Below, in pieces: positions 52,835-62,342 of a DNA stretch of 64,000 bases. The first letter of the stretch is position 1. Every line of letters begins with the position of its first letter. The translations under genes were made by a program, and so were the position numbers. Source of the stretch: an uncultured Saprospiraceae bacterium (lineage in GTDB: Bacteria; Bacteroidota; Bacteroidia; Chitinophagales; Saprospiraceae); the NCBI GenBank assembly GCA_937959275.1, contig CALGLU010000021.1:62001-126000 (forward strand), written 5' to 3'. The notes below the pieces were generated by a model, which worked only from the letters and a program-made list of their open reading frames with translations, had not been told where the DNA came from and did no database searches.

Positions 52835-54700
52835 ATGTTTCCAAAATATGATGTAATCGTTGTTGGTGCAGGACATGCCGGGTGCGAAGCCGCGGTGGCT
52901 GCAGCAAATATGGGCTCTAAGGTCATGCTGGTGACGATGAATATGCAGACCATCGCCCAGATGTCTTGTAATCCAGCGATGGGTGGCGTTGCCAAAGGGC
53001 AAATCGTGCGGGAGATCGATGCCTTGGGTGGCTATTCGGGGATTACCTCTGATCATACGGCGATCCAGTTTCGAATGTTGAATAAGTCCAAAGGGCCAGC
53101 CATGTGGAGCCCACGTGTGCAGAGTGATCGAATGTTGTTTGCGCGGATGTGGAGGAATATGTTAGAGGCGCATGAGAATATTGATTTCTGGCAGGAGATG
53201 GTGACGGGTTTGGTGGTTAAGGATGGGAGATGTACGGGTGTGCGGACAGGTATAGGCTTGGAAATCGAATCTCGTTCAGTGGTGTTGACAAATGGGACGT
53301 TTTTGAATGGGTTGATACATATAGGTGAAAAGCAATTTGGTGGAGGTAGAGCAGGGGAGCGAGCTGCGACTGGAATTACGGAGCAGTTAGTAGGCTTGGG
53401 TTTTGAGTCAGGGCGTATGAAGACAGGAACACCGCCACGGATTGATGGGCGCAGCTTGAATTGGGATGCGATGGAGTTGCAGCCAGGTGATGAGAAGCCG
53501 GGCAAGTTTTCGTATACAAACACGCCAGATATTACAGATCAAATACCTTGTCACATTGCCTATACGAGCCCAGAAGTACATGAAGAGCTTAAGACAGGCT
53601 TTGATCGTTCACCGATGTTCAACGGGCGGATACGAGGCTTAGGGCCGCGCTATTGTCCGTCAATTGAAGATAAGATTAATCGATTTGCAGATAAAGACCG
53701 ACATCAATTGTTTGTTGAGCCTGAGGGCAGAGATACTTGCGAGATATATGTCAATGGCTTTTCTTCCTCACTCCCAGAGGATGTCCAATTCAAAGCTCTT
53801 CAAAAAGTGAGTGGATTTGAAAACATGAAAATGTTTCGACCTGGCTATGCGATAGAGTATGACTTTTTTCAGCCAACCCAGCTTAGCGCAAATCTCGAAA
53901 CCAAGCTAGTCAAGAACCTATTCTTCGCAGGCCAAATCAATGGCACCACAGGCTACGAAGAAGCTGGCTCGCAAGGCCTCATGGCCGGACTCAATGCCCA
54001 CCTCGCCATCGAAGAACAAGATCCGTTTATCCTTAAGCGATCCGAAGCATACATTGGCGTACTCATCGATGACCTCATTAATAAGGGGACTAATGAGCCC
54101 TATCGTATGTTTACCTCCAGAGCAGAGTATCGGATTATCCTACGACAAGACAATGCAGACTTGCGCCTAACGCCATTGGCAAAAAAGCTTGGCATGAATC
54201 ACATGGACGAGCGGATGCAACGTGTAGAAGACAAAATAGAAGCATCCAAGCAAGTCGAAAAATATTTCAGAAAAAAAAGCATAACACCAGATCAGGTCAA
54301 TACCTATTTAGAAGCTCAGCAGTCTGCGCCGATCCAACAAGGTGTTAAGTTTGTAAACGTGCTGCTACGACCCAATATGGAATTAGAAAAACTGAGAGCC
54401 TGCATTCCTGGGATGAATGAAGAGCTAGCTGCGTTTGATGAAGAGTCGATTGGCCTTGCTGAAGTCAATTTAAAATATGAAGGCTACATTAAGAAAGAGC
54501 AAGAAATGGTCGATAAGATGAATCGATTAGAAGAAGTCCGGTTGAAAGACAATTTTGATTTTCATGCCTTGTCTGCCTTGTCATCAGAGGCCAGAGAAAA
54601 ATTAACTGAAATTAAACCACGCACCATTGGTCAAGCAAGTCGCATTTCCGGAGTGTCACCATCGGATATATCTGTCTTGTTGGTTCATGTCGGTCGATAA
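52835..54700 (+). CDS. mnmG: tRNA uridine-5-carboxymethylaminomethyl(34) synthesis enzyme MnmG
   Basis: 621 residues. FAD site [20 protein letters not shown] at the start; [20 protein letters not shown]; the catalytic loop with [12 protein letters not shown]; and [16 protein letters not shown] in the C-terminal FAD portion. With MnmE it modifies wobble U34 of several tRNAs. Full length. A striking change in codon ending, from G-rich before about 53880 to C-rich after, occurs in the middle of the gene. Confidence 0.97.
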   Translation: MFPKYDVIVVGAGHAGCEAAVAAANMGSKVMLVTMNMQTIAQMSCNPAMGGVAKGQIVREIDALGGYSGITSDHTAIQFRMLNKSKGPAMWSPRVQSDRMLFARMWRNMLEAHENIDFWQEMVTGLVVKDGRCTGVRTGIGLEIESRSVVLTNGTFLNGLIHIGEKQFGGGRAGERAATGITEQLVGLGFESGRMKTGTPPRIDGRSLNWDAMELQPGDEKPGKFSYTNTPDITDQIPCHIAYTSPEVHEELKTGFDRSPMFNGRIRGLGPRYCPSIEDKINRFADKDRHQLFVEPEGRDTCEIYVNGFSSSLPEDVQFKALQKVSGFENMKMFRPGYAIEYDFFQPTQLSANLETKLVKNLFFAGQINGTTGYEEAGSQGLMAGLNAHLAIEEQDPFILKRSEAYIGVLIDDLINKGTNEPYRMFTSRAEYRIILRQDNADLRLTPLAKKLGMNHMDERMQRVEDKIEASKQVEKYFRKKSITPDQVNTYLEAQQSAPIQQGVKFVNVLLRPNMELEKLRACIPGMNEELAAFDEESIGLAEVNLKYEGYIKKEQEMVDKMNRLEEVRLKDNFDFHALSALSSEAREKLTEIKPRTIGQASRISGVSPSDISVLLVHVGR

Positions 54701-54760
54701 CTTTGAATTTAGTGGGACTGCTAAGCCCGAAGCTTGCGCGGGGATTGGTAAGCCTACGGG

Positions 54761-56053
54761 TTAGTCAAGATGTCGAACAATGTATCGACGACATAACACC
54801 GACGCCACAAAACCAACAAATGCTATCGCAAACAGGAACAGGAATAAATGCCTGTGCCCATCAACACCGGGAGAGCGATCTAATAAAAACCCCATTATAG
54901 GTCCCATAAAGATATCTGGCGTAAACCCAACAATAGATACTACACCTATCGCAGCCCCTGTAAAAGAAAGAGGCACATCCAGTTCTTCCATGATAGCAAA
55001 ATATAAGCCTCGCAATGCATAGACACCAGCCGAGCAAGCTATAATCACAAATAAGATCCAAACAGCAATATTCAAATGTGCCATCGAGTAAGAGAGTAGC
55101 AAACTTGTCAGACACATCAAGCCAAAACAATACACCAACATTTTTGAAGGACTCACTTTGTCCGCAAGATATCCAGCACCAATAGCTGCGATCGGTCTGA
55201 CCCAAAAACCCATTGTTCCAACACTAGCAGCTTGCACCTCATCATAGCCAAGAACATCTTGTGCTAAGAGTGAAAAATCATCAGTTGCTTTATACCCACA
55301 ATAAGCACATAAAATGATGATTGATTGAAACCATACTTGAGGTAGCTTAACCACTCTCAGAATATCTTCAAATTGTAATTTGGATTGTGTGTTGGCTTTT
55401 TTCTTATCGAAGGTCCTCAGACTGAAATAGACAAAAATACCAGTGAGAATAACAAAACCCACAAAAAACATCACCATTTTAGTAAACGCTTGTGTTCGGT
55501 CTGCTGCATCTAAATCCAACAAGTCTGTCTGTAGGAAGTAAGAAAAAATCCATACACCTACAGATGCAATTATTGCAGAGACAAGCCCTCTTCCTCCATC
55601 CAGTAAGCCAAATGCCAAACCTTGAGTCTGTCCACCAATAATTCGTGTTGTTCGCAATAGTGCCGACCAGAATAAGAGAATAGTTGTGACTCCCCAAAAG
55701 CCATACAACCAAAACAAGGTGCTGCTAAACGGAAAGAGCACTAAACAAACACCACCAGCAGCGGTCAATAAAAGAGCAACTGCAATCAATTTCGAAGGCG
55801 GAAATCGATCTGCTAATGGACCACCTAGCAAGTAGGATAGTAAGGCGACAATGCCATAAAGTGAAAAGAAAGCGCCTAATTGCGTGTTGTTGATTTCGAA
55901 GACAGCGAGTACTGTTGGCCTAAATATTCTGGGAATAACGAAGGGTAAAAAGAAAATGGCTTCTCCAGCAAAAATGAGAGCTAGGATTGGGAGAACTGGA
56001 AATTTGGAAGAGGAAGTAGGATTTTTTTCTTCAGGTAATTCTTCAATTGACAC
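54761..56053 (-). CDS. MFS transporter
   Basis: 430 residues, GTG start, 12 predicted helices. The MFS loop 2-3 motif is LGGPLADRFPPSKL and the related loop 8-9 motif GAGYLADKVSPSKM. Central cytoplasmic loop near 215-235. Related to nitrate/hexuronate-type families only loosely; substrate not assignable. Convergent with mnmG, separated by a short region with an imperfect hairpin (CTAAGCCCG ... CGGGTTAG, 54720-54764). Confidence 0.85.
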   Translation of the reverse strand: MSIEELPEEKNPTSSSKFPVLPILALIFAGEAIFFLPFVIPRIFRPTVLAVFEINNTQLGAFFSLYGIVALLSYLLGGPLADRFPPSKLIAVALLLTAAGGVCLVLFPFSSTLFWLYGFWGVTTILLFWSALLRTTRIIGGQTQGLAFGLLDGGRGLVSAIIASVGVWIFSYFLQTDLLDLDAADRTQAFTKMVMFFVGFVILTGIFVYFSLRTFDKKKANTQSKLQFEDILRVVKLPQVWFQSIIILCAYCGYKATDDFSLLAQDVLGYDEVQAASVGTMGFWVRPIAAIGAGYLADKVSPSKMLVYCFGLMCLTSLLLSYSMAHLNIAVWILFVIIACSAGVYALRGLYFAIMEELDVPLSFTGAAIGVVSIVGFTPDIFMGPIMGFLLDRSPGVDGHRHLFLFLFAIAFVGFVASVLCRRYIVRHLD

Positions 56054-56273
56054 AGACTAAAGATACTACTTTCCTGTACACCAAAAAGAGGATTGATTAA
56101 ATTCCATTTTCAGTGCGTAATTTGACTTTGGATTTTCGCTAATAGATAGAATCAACTATGTGGTTCAATAACAGGAAAGTGCGCCGCACCCCAGTATTCA
56201 ACTCTTGAATTGCTTTTACTAGGTCTATAGCACAGCCAAAAATAGCTATGTGTTCTATGTCCCAATTCCCAAT

Positions 56274-58292
56274 CTATTGACATGGAGAAATCTCAGCAGA
56301 AAAAACGGTTCCCATGTGTACTTCAAAATCTGGGTCTAATCCAATTGTGTTTGCTTTGAAGTATACAGTCGTATTGGCAGGCAGGTACCCATTACTAGTG
56401 ATATGATTGCTCACCTGATATGTCGCTGAATAAATCTGATTAGATAAGAGCACATTTTCTTCGCAGCCACAGGAATTAAAATCAAATTCAGGAATCCAAG
56501 AGGGCCTTAAGTCTGGAACTTCCAAAGGGATACTGTGACTAGTCATGTAGGGCACAGTCACTGTTTCAATATAATTGACGAAATCATAATGACATTGTTT
56601 TGCACTGGGATCATGGAGTGGTTTAACGAGACCATTTGTGGTTGTCTTCGTAAACATAAAGAAATAGCTTGGTATGTTTCGTTCAATATTCTTAGCAACA
56701 TTATTATAAAAATAACGCCAACCTATCTCATTCCACCAAGTAAATTGTGAGTACAAAACGTTTGGATCGGTCCCATGAAAATTGTCACAGTTGACATCAT
56801 CAGAGTTAAGCATGATCCAATCTGGACTTAGCCAAATCACAGAAGATGTTTTAGTGTTATTCTGAATATTATCATTGGCATATAAATCAGTGATTGTATT
56901 GTAATCATCACTTCCAAAATTATAATGATCATAGACCCAACCATCGTTGTGTATGTTTGGTGTTCGTAGTTCATCATAACCAGCAGCATCTTCTTCAAAC
57001 TGATGAATTAACTGACACCTTGGAGAATACCATTGTTTGAAATTGTGATTAGGATAGCTTACGGAAAGTGTATCATGTAAATATTCTAAATACGTGTAAA
57101 TAGAACTGAAGCCATTAATAACTGTTGGATTGACAATACTATTGATAGAGTTTTCTTCCCCGAATGTAAAATCTAAATTTTGATTCAAACTGACAATATC
57201 TGCATTCTGGAGAATCGCATTCACTCTGTCAATATAATCTTCCGTTGTAAAATAAAGTTTGTCTCTATCTTTTAAAGCTAAATTTATAATGACATGTTTG
57301 CCATTGTTGAGTAATTCAAAAACCTGCTGGACTCTCTCTTCTACAGTCACAAAACGATTGTCTGCAAATTGATAGATGATTGAATTCATGCTTTGACTGG
57401 TGTTTAGAATATAATCTCGCCAAGCATTCCCATACAATCCAAACTCAGGAACTGCTGACACAGTAAAGGAAACCCACTCAGAGAAATTATCATTCTCAAT
57501 AGATTCAGAAATCGAATTTAAGCCATCAGCTAGAACCCTCACTTGATGTGTGCCTTCAATAGCTGTCCAGGTTTTAGTATAGCTTACTAGGCTGTCAGCG
57601 GCAAGGCTGGCGACGTTTTGTCCAAAGACAATATCTGTGCTTGGATCATAACCATCGCTATCCAAGTCGATATAAATATGATTGGCAAAAGGGCCAGCAT
57701 CTGCAGAGCCATTATTAACAACAGATGTACTAAATGTGATTTGGGTGCCTTCAATCTGCGGCCCGTCAAGTGTAGGCAAATCAACTGGTTTTAAATTTGG
57801 CCCACTAGCTAAAACAGTAAAAGAAATCCATGCAGAGCTGTTGTCAGACTCAATGGCCTCAGCAACAGTATTTGTACCATCAACAAGAACTCGTACCAGG
57901 TGTGTCCCTTCAACAGCAATCCAGCTTTTAGTAAAGTTAACTGTACTATCAACAGAAAGACCTGCTACACTTTGCCCTAACACAATATCTGTACTCGGAT
58001 CATACCCATCGCTATGCAAGTCGATATAGAAATGATTGGCAAAAGGGCCAGCATCTGCCGAGCCGCTATTGATCACTGATGTGCTCAATGTGATTGGCGT
58101 ACCGACCGTGAGCGAGCCATCAAGAGCAGGATCAGTAAGAGGCATCAAATTGGGATCGTTTCCACTGATTAGATGACTGACTGTATGGCCAACGTGAGCT
58201 AAGATATTTCGCAGCTGACAATCGTTAATTAGGAATGAATTAATTAAACACGAGGCTATAATGGTTAATAGTTCAGGTCTTATTTTTCGCAT
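56274..58292 (-). CDS. Large secreted protein with two CARDB domains and an unknown core
   Basis: 672 residues. After an N-terminal export-like region, two CARDB-type beta sandwiches repeat with 118-codon period (about 46-163 and 164-281), each with VINSGSADAGPFANHFYIDL or its near copy. Residues about 285-600 form an unrecognised core with Trp/Tyr/Asp-rich motifs (HVIINLALKDRDKLYF, SPDWIMLNSDDVNCDNFHG), perhaps a TIM-barrel-like hydrolase. The C-terminal 60 residues (LLSNQIYSATYQVSNHITSN, ENV before) match the 3-coathanger stack domain found in T9SS-exported proteins. Probably surface-located. Confidence 0.75.
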   Translation of the reverse strand: MRKIRPELLTIIASCLINSFLINDCQLRNILAHVGHTVSHLISGNDPNLMPLTDPALDGSLTVGTPITLSTSVINSGSADAGPFANHFYIDLHSDGYDPSTDIVLGQSVAGLSVDSTVNFTKSWIAVEGTHLVRVLVDGTNTVAEAIESDNSSAWISFTVLASGPNLKPVDLPTLDGPQIEGTQITFSTSVVNNGSADAGPFANHIYIDLDSDGYDPSTDIVFGQNVASLAADSLVSYTKTWTAIEGTHQVRVLADGLNSISESIENDNFSEWVSFTVSAVPEFGLYGNAWRDYILNTSQSMNSIIYQFADNRFVTVEERVQQVFELLNNGKHVIINLALKDRDKLYFTTEDYIDRVNAILQNADIVSLNQNLDFTFGEENSINSIVNPTVINGFSSIYTYLEYLHDTLSVSYPNHNFKQWYSPRCQLIHQFEEDAAGYDELRTPNIHNDGWVYDHYNFGSDDYNTITDLYANDNIQNNTKTSSVIWLSPDWIMLNSDDVNCDNFHGTDPNVLYSQFTWWNEIGWRYFYNNVAKNIERNIPSYFFMFTKTTTNGLVKPLHDPSAKQCHYDFVNYIETVTVPYMTSHSIPLEVPDLRPSWIPEFDFNSCGCEENVLLSNQIYSATYQVSNHITSNGYLPANTTVYFKANTIGLDPDFEVHMGTVFSAEISPCQ

Positions 58293-58407
58293 TTCGATTG
58301 CAAGTTAGGCTATTTTGGGAAGCTAAACCATATCCTCGAGCTGACTGTATTCATAGAGTGTATTGACTTTATATGTCCTTTACCTTTTACAATGAAGTCT
58401 GGATCGG

Positions 58408-59823
58408 TCATAGAACTAGTATTTCTGTCAATTCATTTATAAATTTGAGCGATTCAGATTCAATTTGTTTTGTTAAAGTTTTTCTATTGCCAAAGTCTGG
58501 TTTTTCTACAATGGTATGGTCAATAATGAATAGGCTATCGTCAATTGATTCAACCACATGATATGTATTCCAATCGCCACCTTTGAATATCTTCCAATAC
58601 TTTTTTCGGATACGTTTATTTTGACCAGATAGGCAGATTGAAAAAGACGGTTGTTTATGATTTAAGATGATAACAAATTTTAATTTCTGTTTTTTCAGCT
58701 CTTCAGTTGTTAAAGAAAAGTATGAATAATCTGAATTACCTTGATATACATTTCCGCCTTTAAAATAGGACTCATATTCTTTAATGAAATAAGCTCTTAG
58801 CTCTTTCATGTAATTTATCAAATCATGATAGTCTACTTGTTCTTCACATTGAGGGCTTTTCTTTTTGTAACTCTTTAAATTTACATTGATCGTTTTGTCA
58901 AGTTTACTGTTTTTGGTTTTTTCAAGAGGGATGCATATGTCTAAGATGAATTTTTTTTCAGGATGCGTGTTATGGTCATTGTGATAAATTTCAAAATAAT
59001 CACCGTCTCTAAATTCATATCCATTTTCCATAACCCAAATGCAGAAATTTTTCCATGACCTAGATATATTCGATGCTTTAATTTCAAATCTTCCAACAGC
59101 ATAAATACCTTTCTGTATCGTAATTGGTCTAATGTCTCCTTCAGCTTGAATGTCCTGATTAATTGTAACACAGGCACTATGCCTCACCTTTGATAAATGA
59201 GTGACGTTGGGGTTGTCATGATAAATTGTAACGGCTTTAAAATCTATGGAAGTCAAGACTTTCTTTTTATGTCCCCACGCCATTAATCTTTTATAAAGAT
59301 CACTGATTTTATTAAATCCTCCGATATGCATAATGCCAGCAAGTTTTATCTCTTGTAGTTCAGTTACCACTATTTGCGCATTCATGTCAAGCCATTTAAT
59401 ACTGTTTTCAATACTGCAAATGTATTTTTCAGTTGAGAAAGGGTCTATACCAATCTTGCTAAGCGTGTTTTTACCATCAGATTTAAATTGTGATGGACTC
59501 ATCCCATAATACTTTTTAAATGTTCTTGAAAACGAACTCTCACTATTAAATCCATACTTATAGGCAAGTTCTTTTATAGATTTAGTTGAACCAATCAATA
59601 AGATGGAAGCAATACGTTCAACTCGTTTTCTAGTTACATATTGGTTTAAACTCTCACCTGTAATTGTTGAAAAAACTCTATGAAAGTGATAAGAGGAATA
59701 ATGAGCTTTTTGTGATAACTGCTCAAGTGACAAATGGCTATCAAGATTTCTCTCAATAAAATCCAAGACGACATTTATTCGCTTAATGTATTCTTGCCGC
59801 GTTTTATTTAGGGCCTCTTCCAT
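58408..59823 (-). CDS. AraC-type regulator fused to GyrI-like and DUF7000-like domains
   Basis: 471 residues. The AraC double HTH is at the N-terminus (about 10-115: LEQLSQKAHYSSYHFHRVFS, ELAYKYGFNSESSFSRTFKK). A GyrI-like ligand domain follows (about 148-310). The last ~140 residues (DYHDLINYMKELRAYF, SICLSGQNKRIRKKYWKIFK) resemble a family I know as stand-alone DUF7000 proteins. It probably senses a small molecule; three TTTTTCATCG words upstream may be its binding sites. Confidence 0.8.
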   Translation of the reverse strand: MEEALNKTRQEYIKRINVVLDFIERNLDSHLSLEQLSQKAHYSSYHFHRVFSTITGESLNQYVTRKRVERIASILLIGSTKSIKELAYKYGFNSESSFSRTFKKYYGMSPSQFKSDGKNTLSKIGIDPFSTEKYICSIENSIKWLDMNAQIVVTELQEIKLAGIMHIGGFNKISDLYKRLMAWGHKKKVLTSIDFKAVTIYHDNPNVTHLSKVRHSACVTINQDIQAEGDIRPITIQKGIYAVGRFEIKASNISRSWKNFCIWVMENGYEFRDGDYFEIYHNDHNTHPEKKFILDICIPLEKTKNSKLDKTINVNLKSYKKKSPQCEEQVDYHDLINYMKELRAYFIKEYESYFKGGNVYQGNSDYSYFSLTTEELKKQKLKFVIILNHKQPSFSICLSGQNKRIRKKYWKIFKGGDWNTYHVVESIDDSLFIIDHTIVEKPDFGNRKTLTKQIESESLKFINELTEILVL

Positions 59824-59828
59824 TTATG

Positions 59829-60031
59829 TTTTTCATCGAGCACATGCATTACATTGTTTAAATGTAAGTATGCTTCCTATGGTTCGATGTATTTTTCATC
59901 GACGTATCCTAAAAATACATCTCGCTAATAAACATTCCAAATTGCATTAGCGTTTGCTTTTGCGTCTGCGGATATATATCTTCTTAGTGCTGCTTTTGAT
60001 ATAATTAAGTAATTATATGTTTTTTTCATCG
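59829..60031. promoter_or_regulatory. Three TTTTTCATCG words and an 11-bp inverted repeat
   Basis: TTTTTCATCG occurs at 59829-59838, 59892-59901 and 60022-60031, all in the region upstream of the AraC regulator. The second overlaps the perfect inverted repeat GATGTATTTTT/AAAAATACATC (59886-59896 and 59911-59921). Likely regulator sites; unproven. Confidence 0.5.
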
Positions 60032-60131
60032 TGAAAATCTATTTACCTCATTGCTTATTTGCCACTTGGCATAATTTGTAAAGATCGCCAAGGGAATCTT
60101 AGCAACTATTAGTTAATAATTTAATTGTGTG

Positions 60132-60239
60132 ATGACAAATATAAAGGAATCCATTGCTGATGTATTTAAGGCTATCAAAGCGAACCTGTGCCTTGGGTAG
60201 ACGAAAAAATAACTGCTTTCATACAGCCATTTATGTAGT
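60132..60239 (+). pseudogene. Coherent but frameshifted gene fragment (unknown)
   Basis: ATG 60132 gives MTNIKESIADVFKAIKAN, then a stop at about 60200. One frame over, the peptide continues PVPWVDEKITAFIQPFM before another stop. The combined peptide is protein-like, suggesting the N-terminal relic of a decayed gene. Family not recognised. Length is too short for certainty. Confidence 0.35.
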
Positions 60240-60436
60240 GCTTGAGACACTAGCTTCTTTAAGTTCTGATTCTACTAGCACTTCGTTGACGTCACGTTGT
60301 ATTGCTCAGACGATTTGAATGTCCAAGTAGCACCATAGGTTGCTTCCGGATCATGGACTTGTGTACTATTCAAATTGACTCCAGTGAGTTGGTGTATGAT
60401 GTAATGTTCTACGCTATTGAGTTCGTTAAAGCTCAT
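60232..60436 (-). pseudogene. N-terminal relic of a type I restriction HsdR-like gene
   Basis: ATG 60436, four bases after the AbiEii stop, gives MSFNELNSVEHYIIHQLTGV, NLNSTQVHDPEATYGATWTF and KSSEQYN, then goes wrong and stops at 60275. Shifting one base at about 60305 restores RDVNEVLVESELKEA, and the frame ends near 60232. I recognise NELNSVEHxIIxxLTGVNLN and VNEVLVExELKEAL as the start of a type I restriction endonuclease R subunit group. The remaining ~95% of the gene is absent. Confidence 0.7.
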
Positions 60437-60440
60437 TCTA

Positions 60441-61247
60441 TTATGATTTTAATAAAGCTATTAGTTTTTTTACTTCTGCCATTAGACCTCGCCAGACACC
60501 ATCAAACTCCGGCAGTGCATTGATTTGATGCTTTAGACTGCTTTCCCAATTTGCTTTGTATTTCTGCTCTTTCTTCTTTAAGACTTCCATTAATGATAAA
60601 GGATCTTTTTCCTTATGTTTAGACTTATCTGCAAAACCAAAAGCTACATCTTCTATCTCTACACCTGCTTGCTCTGTAAGATACCAAATGTCATAAATGT
60701 CTCTAGGTATACTCCGTTGTAATAAACATCTCAGCTTCTCTGCTAATGAATCTTCTAGACTATAAGCCTTGATCATATAGTTTTCTTCTTTATCAGAATA
60801 GAGATCTAGCACCTCCTTTTCTGCTACTCCATAATAGATCAATTCGTCTGTTGAAATATCTAATTTGATATCTCTCTCACCACCCAATGGTCCTTGGAAT
60901 CTAAGATAACCCTTGTGCTGATCTGCAGATCCATCTTCTGGATGAAGAGCTACTTTTATTCTACTCTGGTCGTAAATCCATACACAGACAGAGGCAAACT
61001 CCGTTTCTATCTTTGCTCTACCCCAACCCTCGCCATGAAATGTAAAATCCATGTCCTCCGAAAATCTATAATCAGCAAACCACATTTTCTTGAGCACAGT
61101 ACCTCCTTTGAATATGAGTGTTTCCTTCAGAAATGGGTTCTGACTGATACCTTTCAATATCCAGCCAATAACATAGTCTTTTAGAATCTGGGTATCCTGT
61201 ACGTCTTGCTCACCAGCAAGCTGTTGTATTTCTCCTGGTCGTATCAT
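60441..61247 (-). CDS. abiEii: AbiEii nucleotidyltransferase toxin
   Basis: 268 residues. The type IV toxin of the AbiE system: nucleotidyltransferase motif LIFKGGTVLKKM (GGT at 48-50) and the metal-binding FSEDMDFTF (Asp65, Asp67), then IKLDIS with a third acidic residue and the AEKLRCLLQRSIPRDIYDIW motif (Lys and Asp). It is expected to modify tRNA or another substrate with nucleotides and stop growth, giving abortive infection. All catalytic motifs look intact. It overlaps AbiEi by 4 bases. Confidence 0.9.
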   Translation of the reverse strand: MIRPGEIQQLAGEQDVQDTQILKDYVIGWILKGISQNPFLKETLIFKGGTVLKKMWFADYRFSEDMDFTFHGEGWGRAKIETEFASVCVWIYDQSRIKVALHPEDGSADQHKGYLRFQGPLGGERDIKLDISTDELIYYGVAEKEVLDLYSDKEENYMIKAYSLEDSLAEKLRCLLQRSIPRDIYDIWYLTEQAGVEIEDVAFGFADKSKHKEKDPLSLMEVLKKKEQKYKANWESSLKHQINALPEFDGVWRGLMAEVKKLIALLKS

Positions 61248-62053
61248 GTCTCAGTCGTTTGTAAGAGTTCTTCTAAGTCTACATTATCTTCTATCCGCCA
61301 CTTGCGATGAAACCGGCCTTTTATTTTCAAAGACGGGTCCAACTTGGTGTAGGCATCTGTAATGAGCGCAGAGAGGATGTTTTGCTCTGAGGGATAGAGG
61401 TCCATCTTATCAAGTATATAACCCAAGCGTTTCATAACTGCTTGTGAGTTGAACTTGATGGTATACTCGATAAGAACTTTGGGCTTGATTTTACTCTGAG
61501 CCTTTTCGATGGCTTTGATGATGCCTTCTAGACCACCAGCATATTGTGGCTTAGAGATACAGTCTATCAGTGTTTTTTCTATATCGCAGCAGTAGACCTT
61601 GGTATGATCATCGATCCATGTTTTTTTATATCCATAGAAGCGGGATTCTTGGTAGTGAATGATCTCAAATGAGATGTCTTGTATCTGCTGTTTCTTGGGA
61701 TGGACTCTGGTAGGACTGATGATATACTCTTGCAAAGCAGGTTGTGTAATCAACTCATGGATTTGTAGCGCACTGTAGTAGCCGATGTAATATGGTCTAG
61801 GATACATCAGTCCATCTGCTACCTTATGCCAGTTGGGCATAAAGGACTTCCCTCGATGGCTCATTGGGTTGTAGGCATAGAGCCCTTTCTTAAGCTTGGT
61901 CAGCCATCCCTGCTTGACCATAGAATCCAATTGTACATATACCTTAGTCTCTATCCTTCCGTAATGGGCAAGCAATTGCTCTGGCGAAAAGACTTCTAAG
62001 CCCTCAGCCGTCAAAAAATCTAAGAGATGTATGTTACTATTTGTGTCAAGCAT
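61244..62053 (-). CDS. abiEi: AbiEi-type antitoxin/transcriptional regulator
   Basis: 269 residues. N-terminal winged helix (LLAHYGRIETKVYVQLDSMV, QGWLTKLKKGLYAYNP) and a C-terminal AbiEi domain (ADGLMYPRPYYIGYYSALQI, VYCCDIEKTLIDCISKPQYA). It represses its own promoter and counters AbiEii without binding it directly in the known type IV system. The stop overlaps the toxin start as ATGA. A candidate operator is 31 bases upstream. Confidence 0.9.
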   Translation of the reverse strand: MLDTNSNIHLLDFLTAEGLEVFSPEQLLAHYGRIETKVYVQLDSMVKQGWLTKLKKGLYAYNPMSHRGKSFMPNWHKVADGLMYPRPYYIGYYSALQIHELITQPALQEYIISPTRVHPKKQQIQDISFEIIHYQESRFYGYKKTWIDDHTKVYCCDIEKTLIDCISKPQYAGGLEGIIKAIEKAQSKIKPKVLIEYTIKFNSQAVMKRLGYILDKMDLYPSEQNILSALITDAYTKLDPSLKIKGRFHRKWRIEDNVDLEELLQTTET

Positions 62054-62083
62054 CTTAAGCTATTGCTTATATTCTTTACTTAG

Positions 62084-62106
62084 AACAAAATTAATGTCAT
62101 TTTGTT
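62084..62106 (-). promoter_or_regulatory. Candidate AbiEi operator overlapping a -7 element
   Basis: AACAAAAT and ATTTTGTT, separated by 7 bases, form a perfect 8-bp inverted repeat. On the minus strand the same bases contain TAATTTTG (62093-62086), an exact TAnnTTTG -7 element. AbiEi proteins are known to bind inverted repeats upstream of their operon, so this is a plausible autoregulation site. Confidence 0.55.
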
Positions 62107-62342
62107 ATGTTTAATGTATTAAATATAATCAATATTCTTATTTAATCTACACAAAGCATAACATGTTTATTGAAAACCAGCTAATTAACTCTAATCTTGT
62201 TCAGCTAACACTAATCATGTTATTGTGCAATGATTAGGTTAAACTACAGTATGTCAAGATGTTATATTATCGCTTATTTTTAAAATCATTAAACTGATGA
62301 ATGAGTTATGCTCTGCGCTATTTTGCTTGTTAAATCTCATAG
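62107..62342. other. AT-rich region between hsdS relic and AbiEi
   Basis: Very AT-rich, no ORF. It should hold the rest of the AbiE promoter; I could not place a -33 element at normal spacing. TAACACTAATCATGTTATTG-type words near 62206 form weak inverted repeats. Confidence 0.35.
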
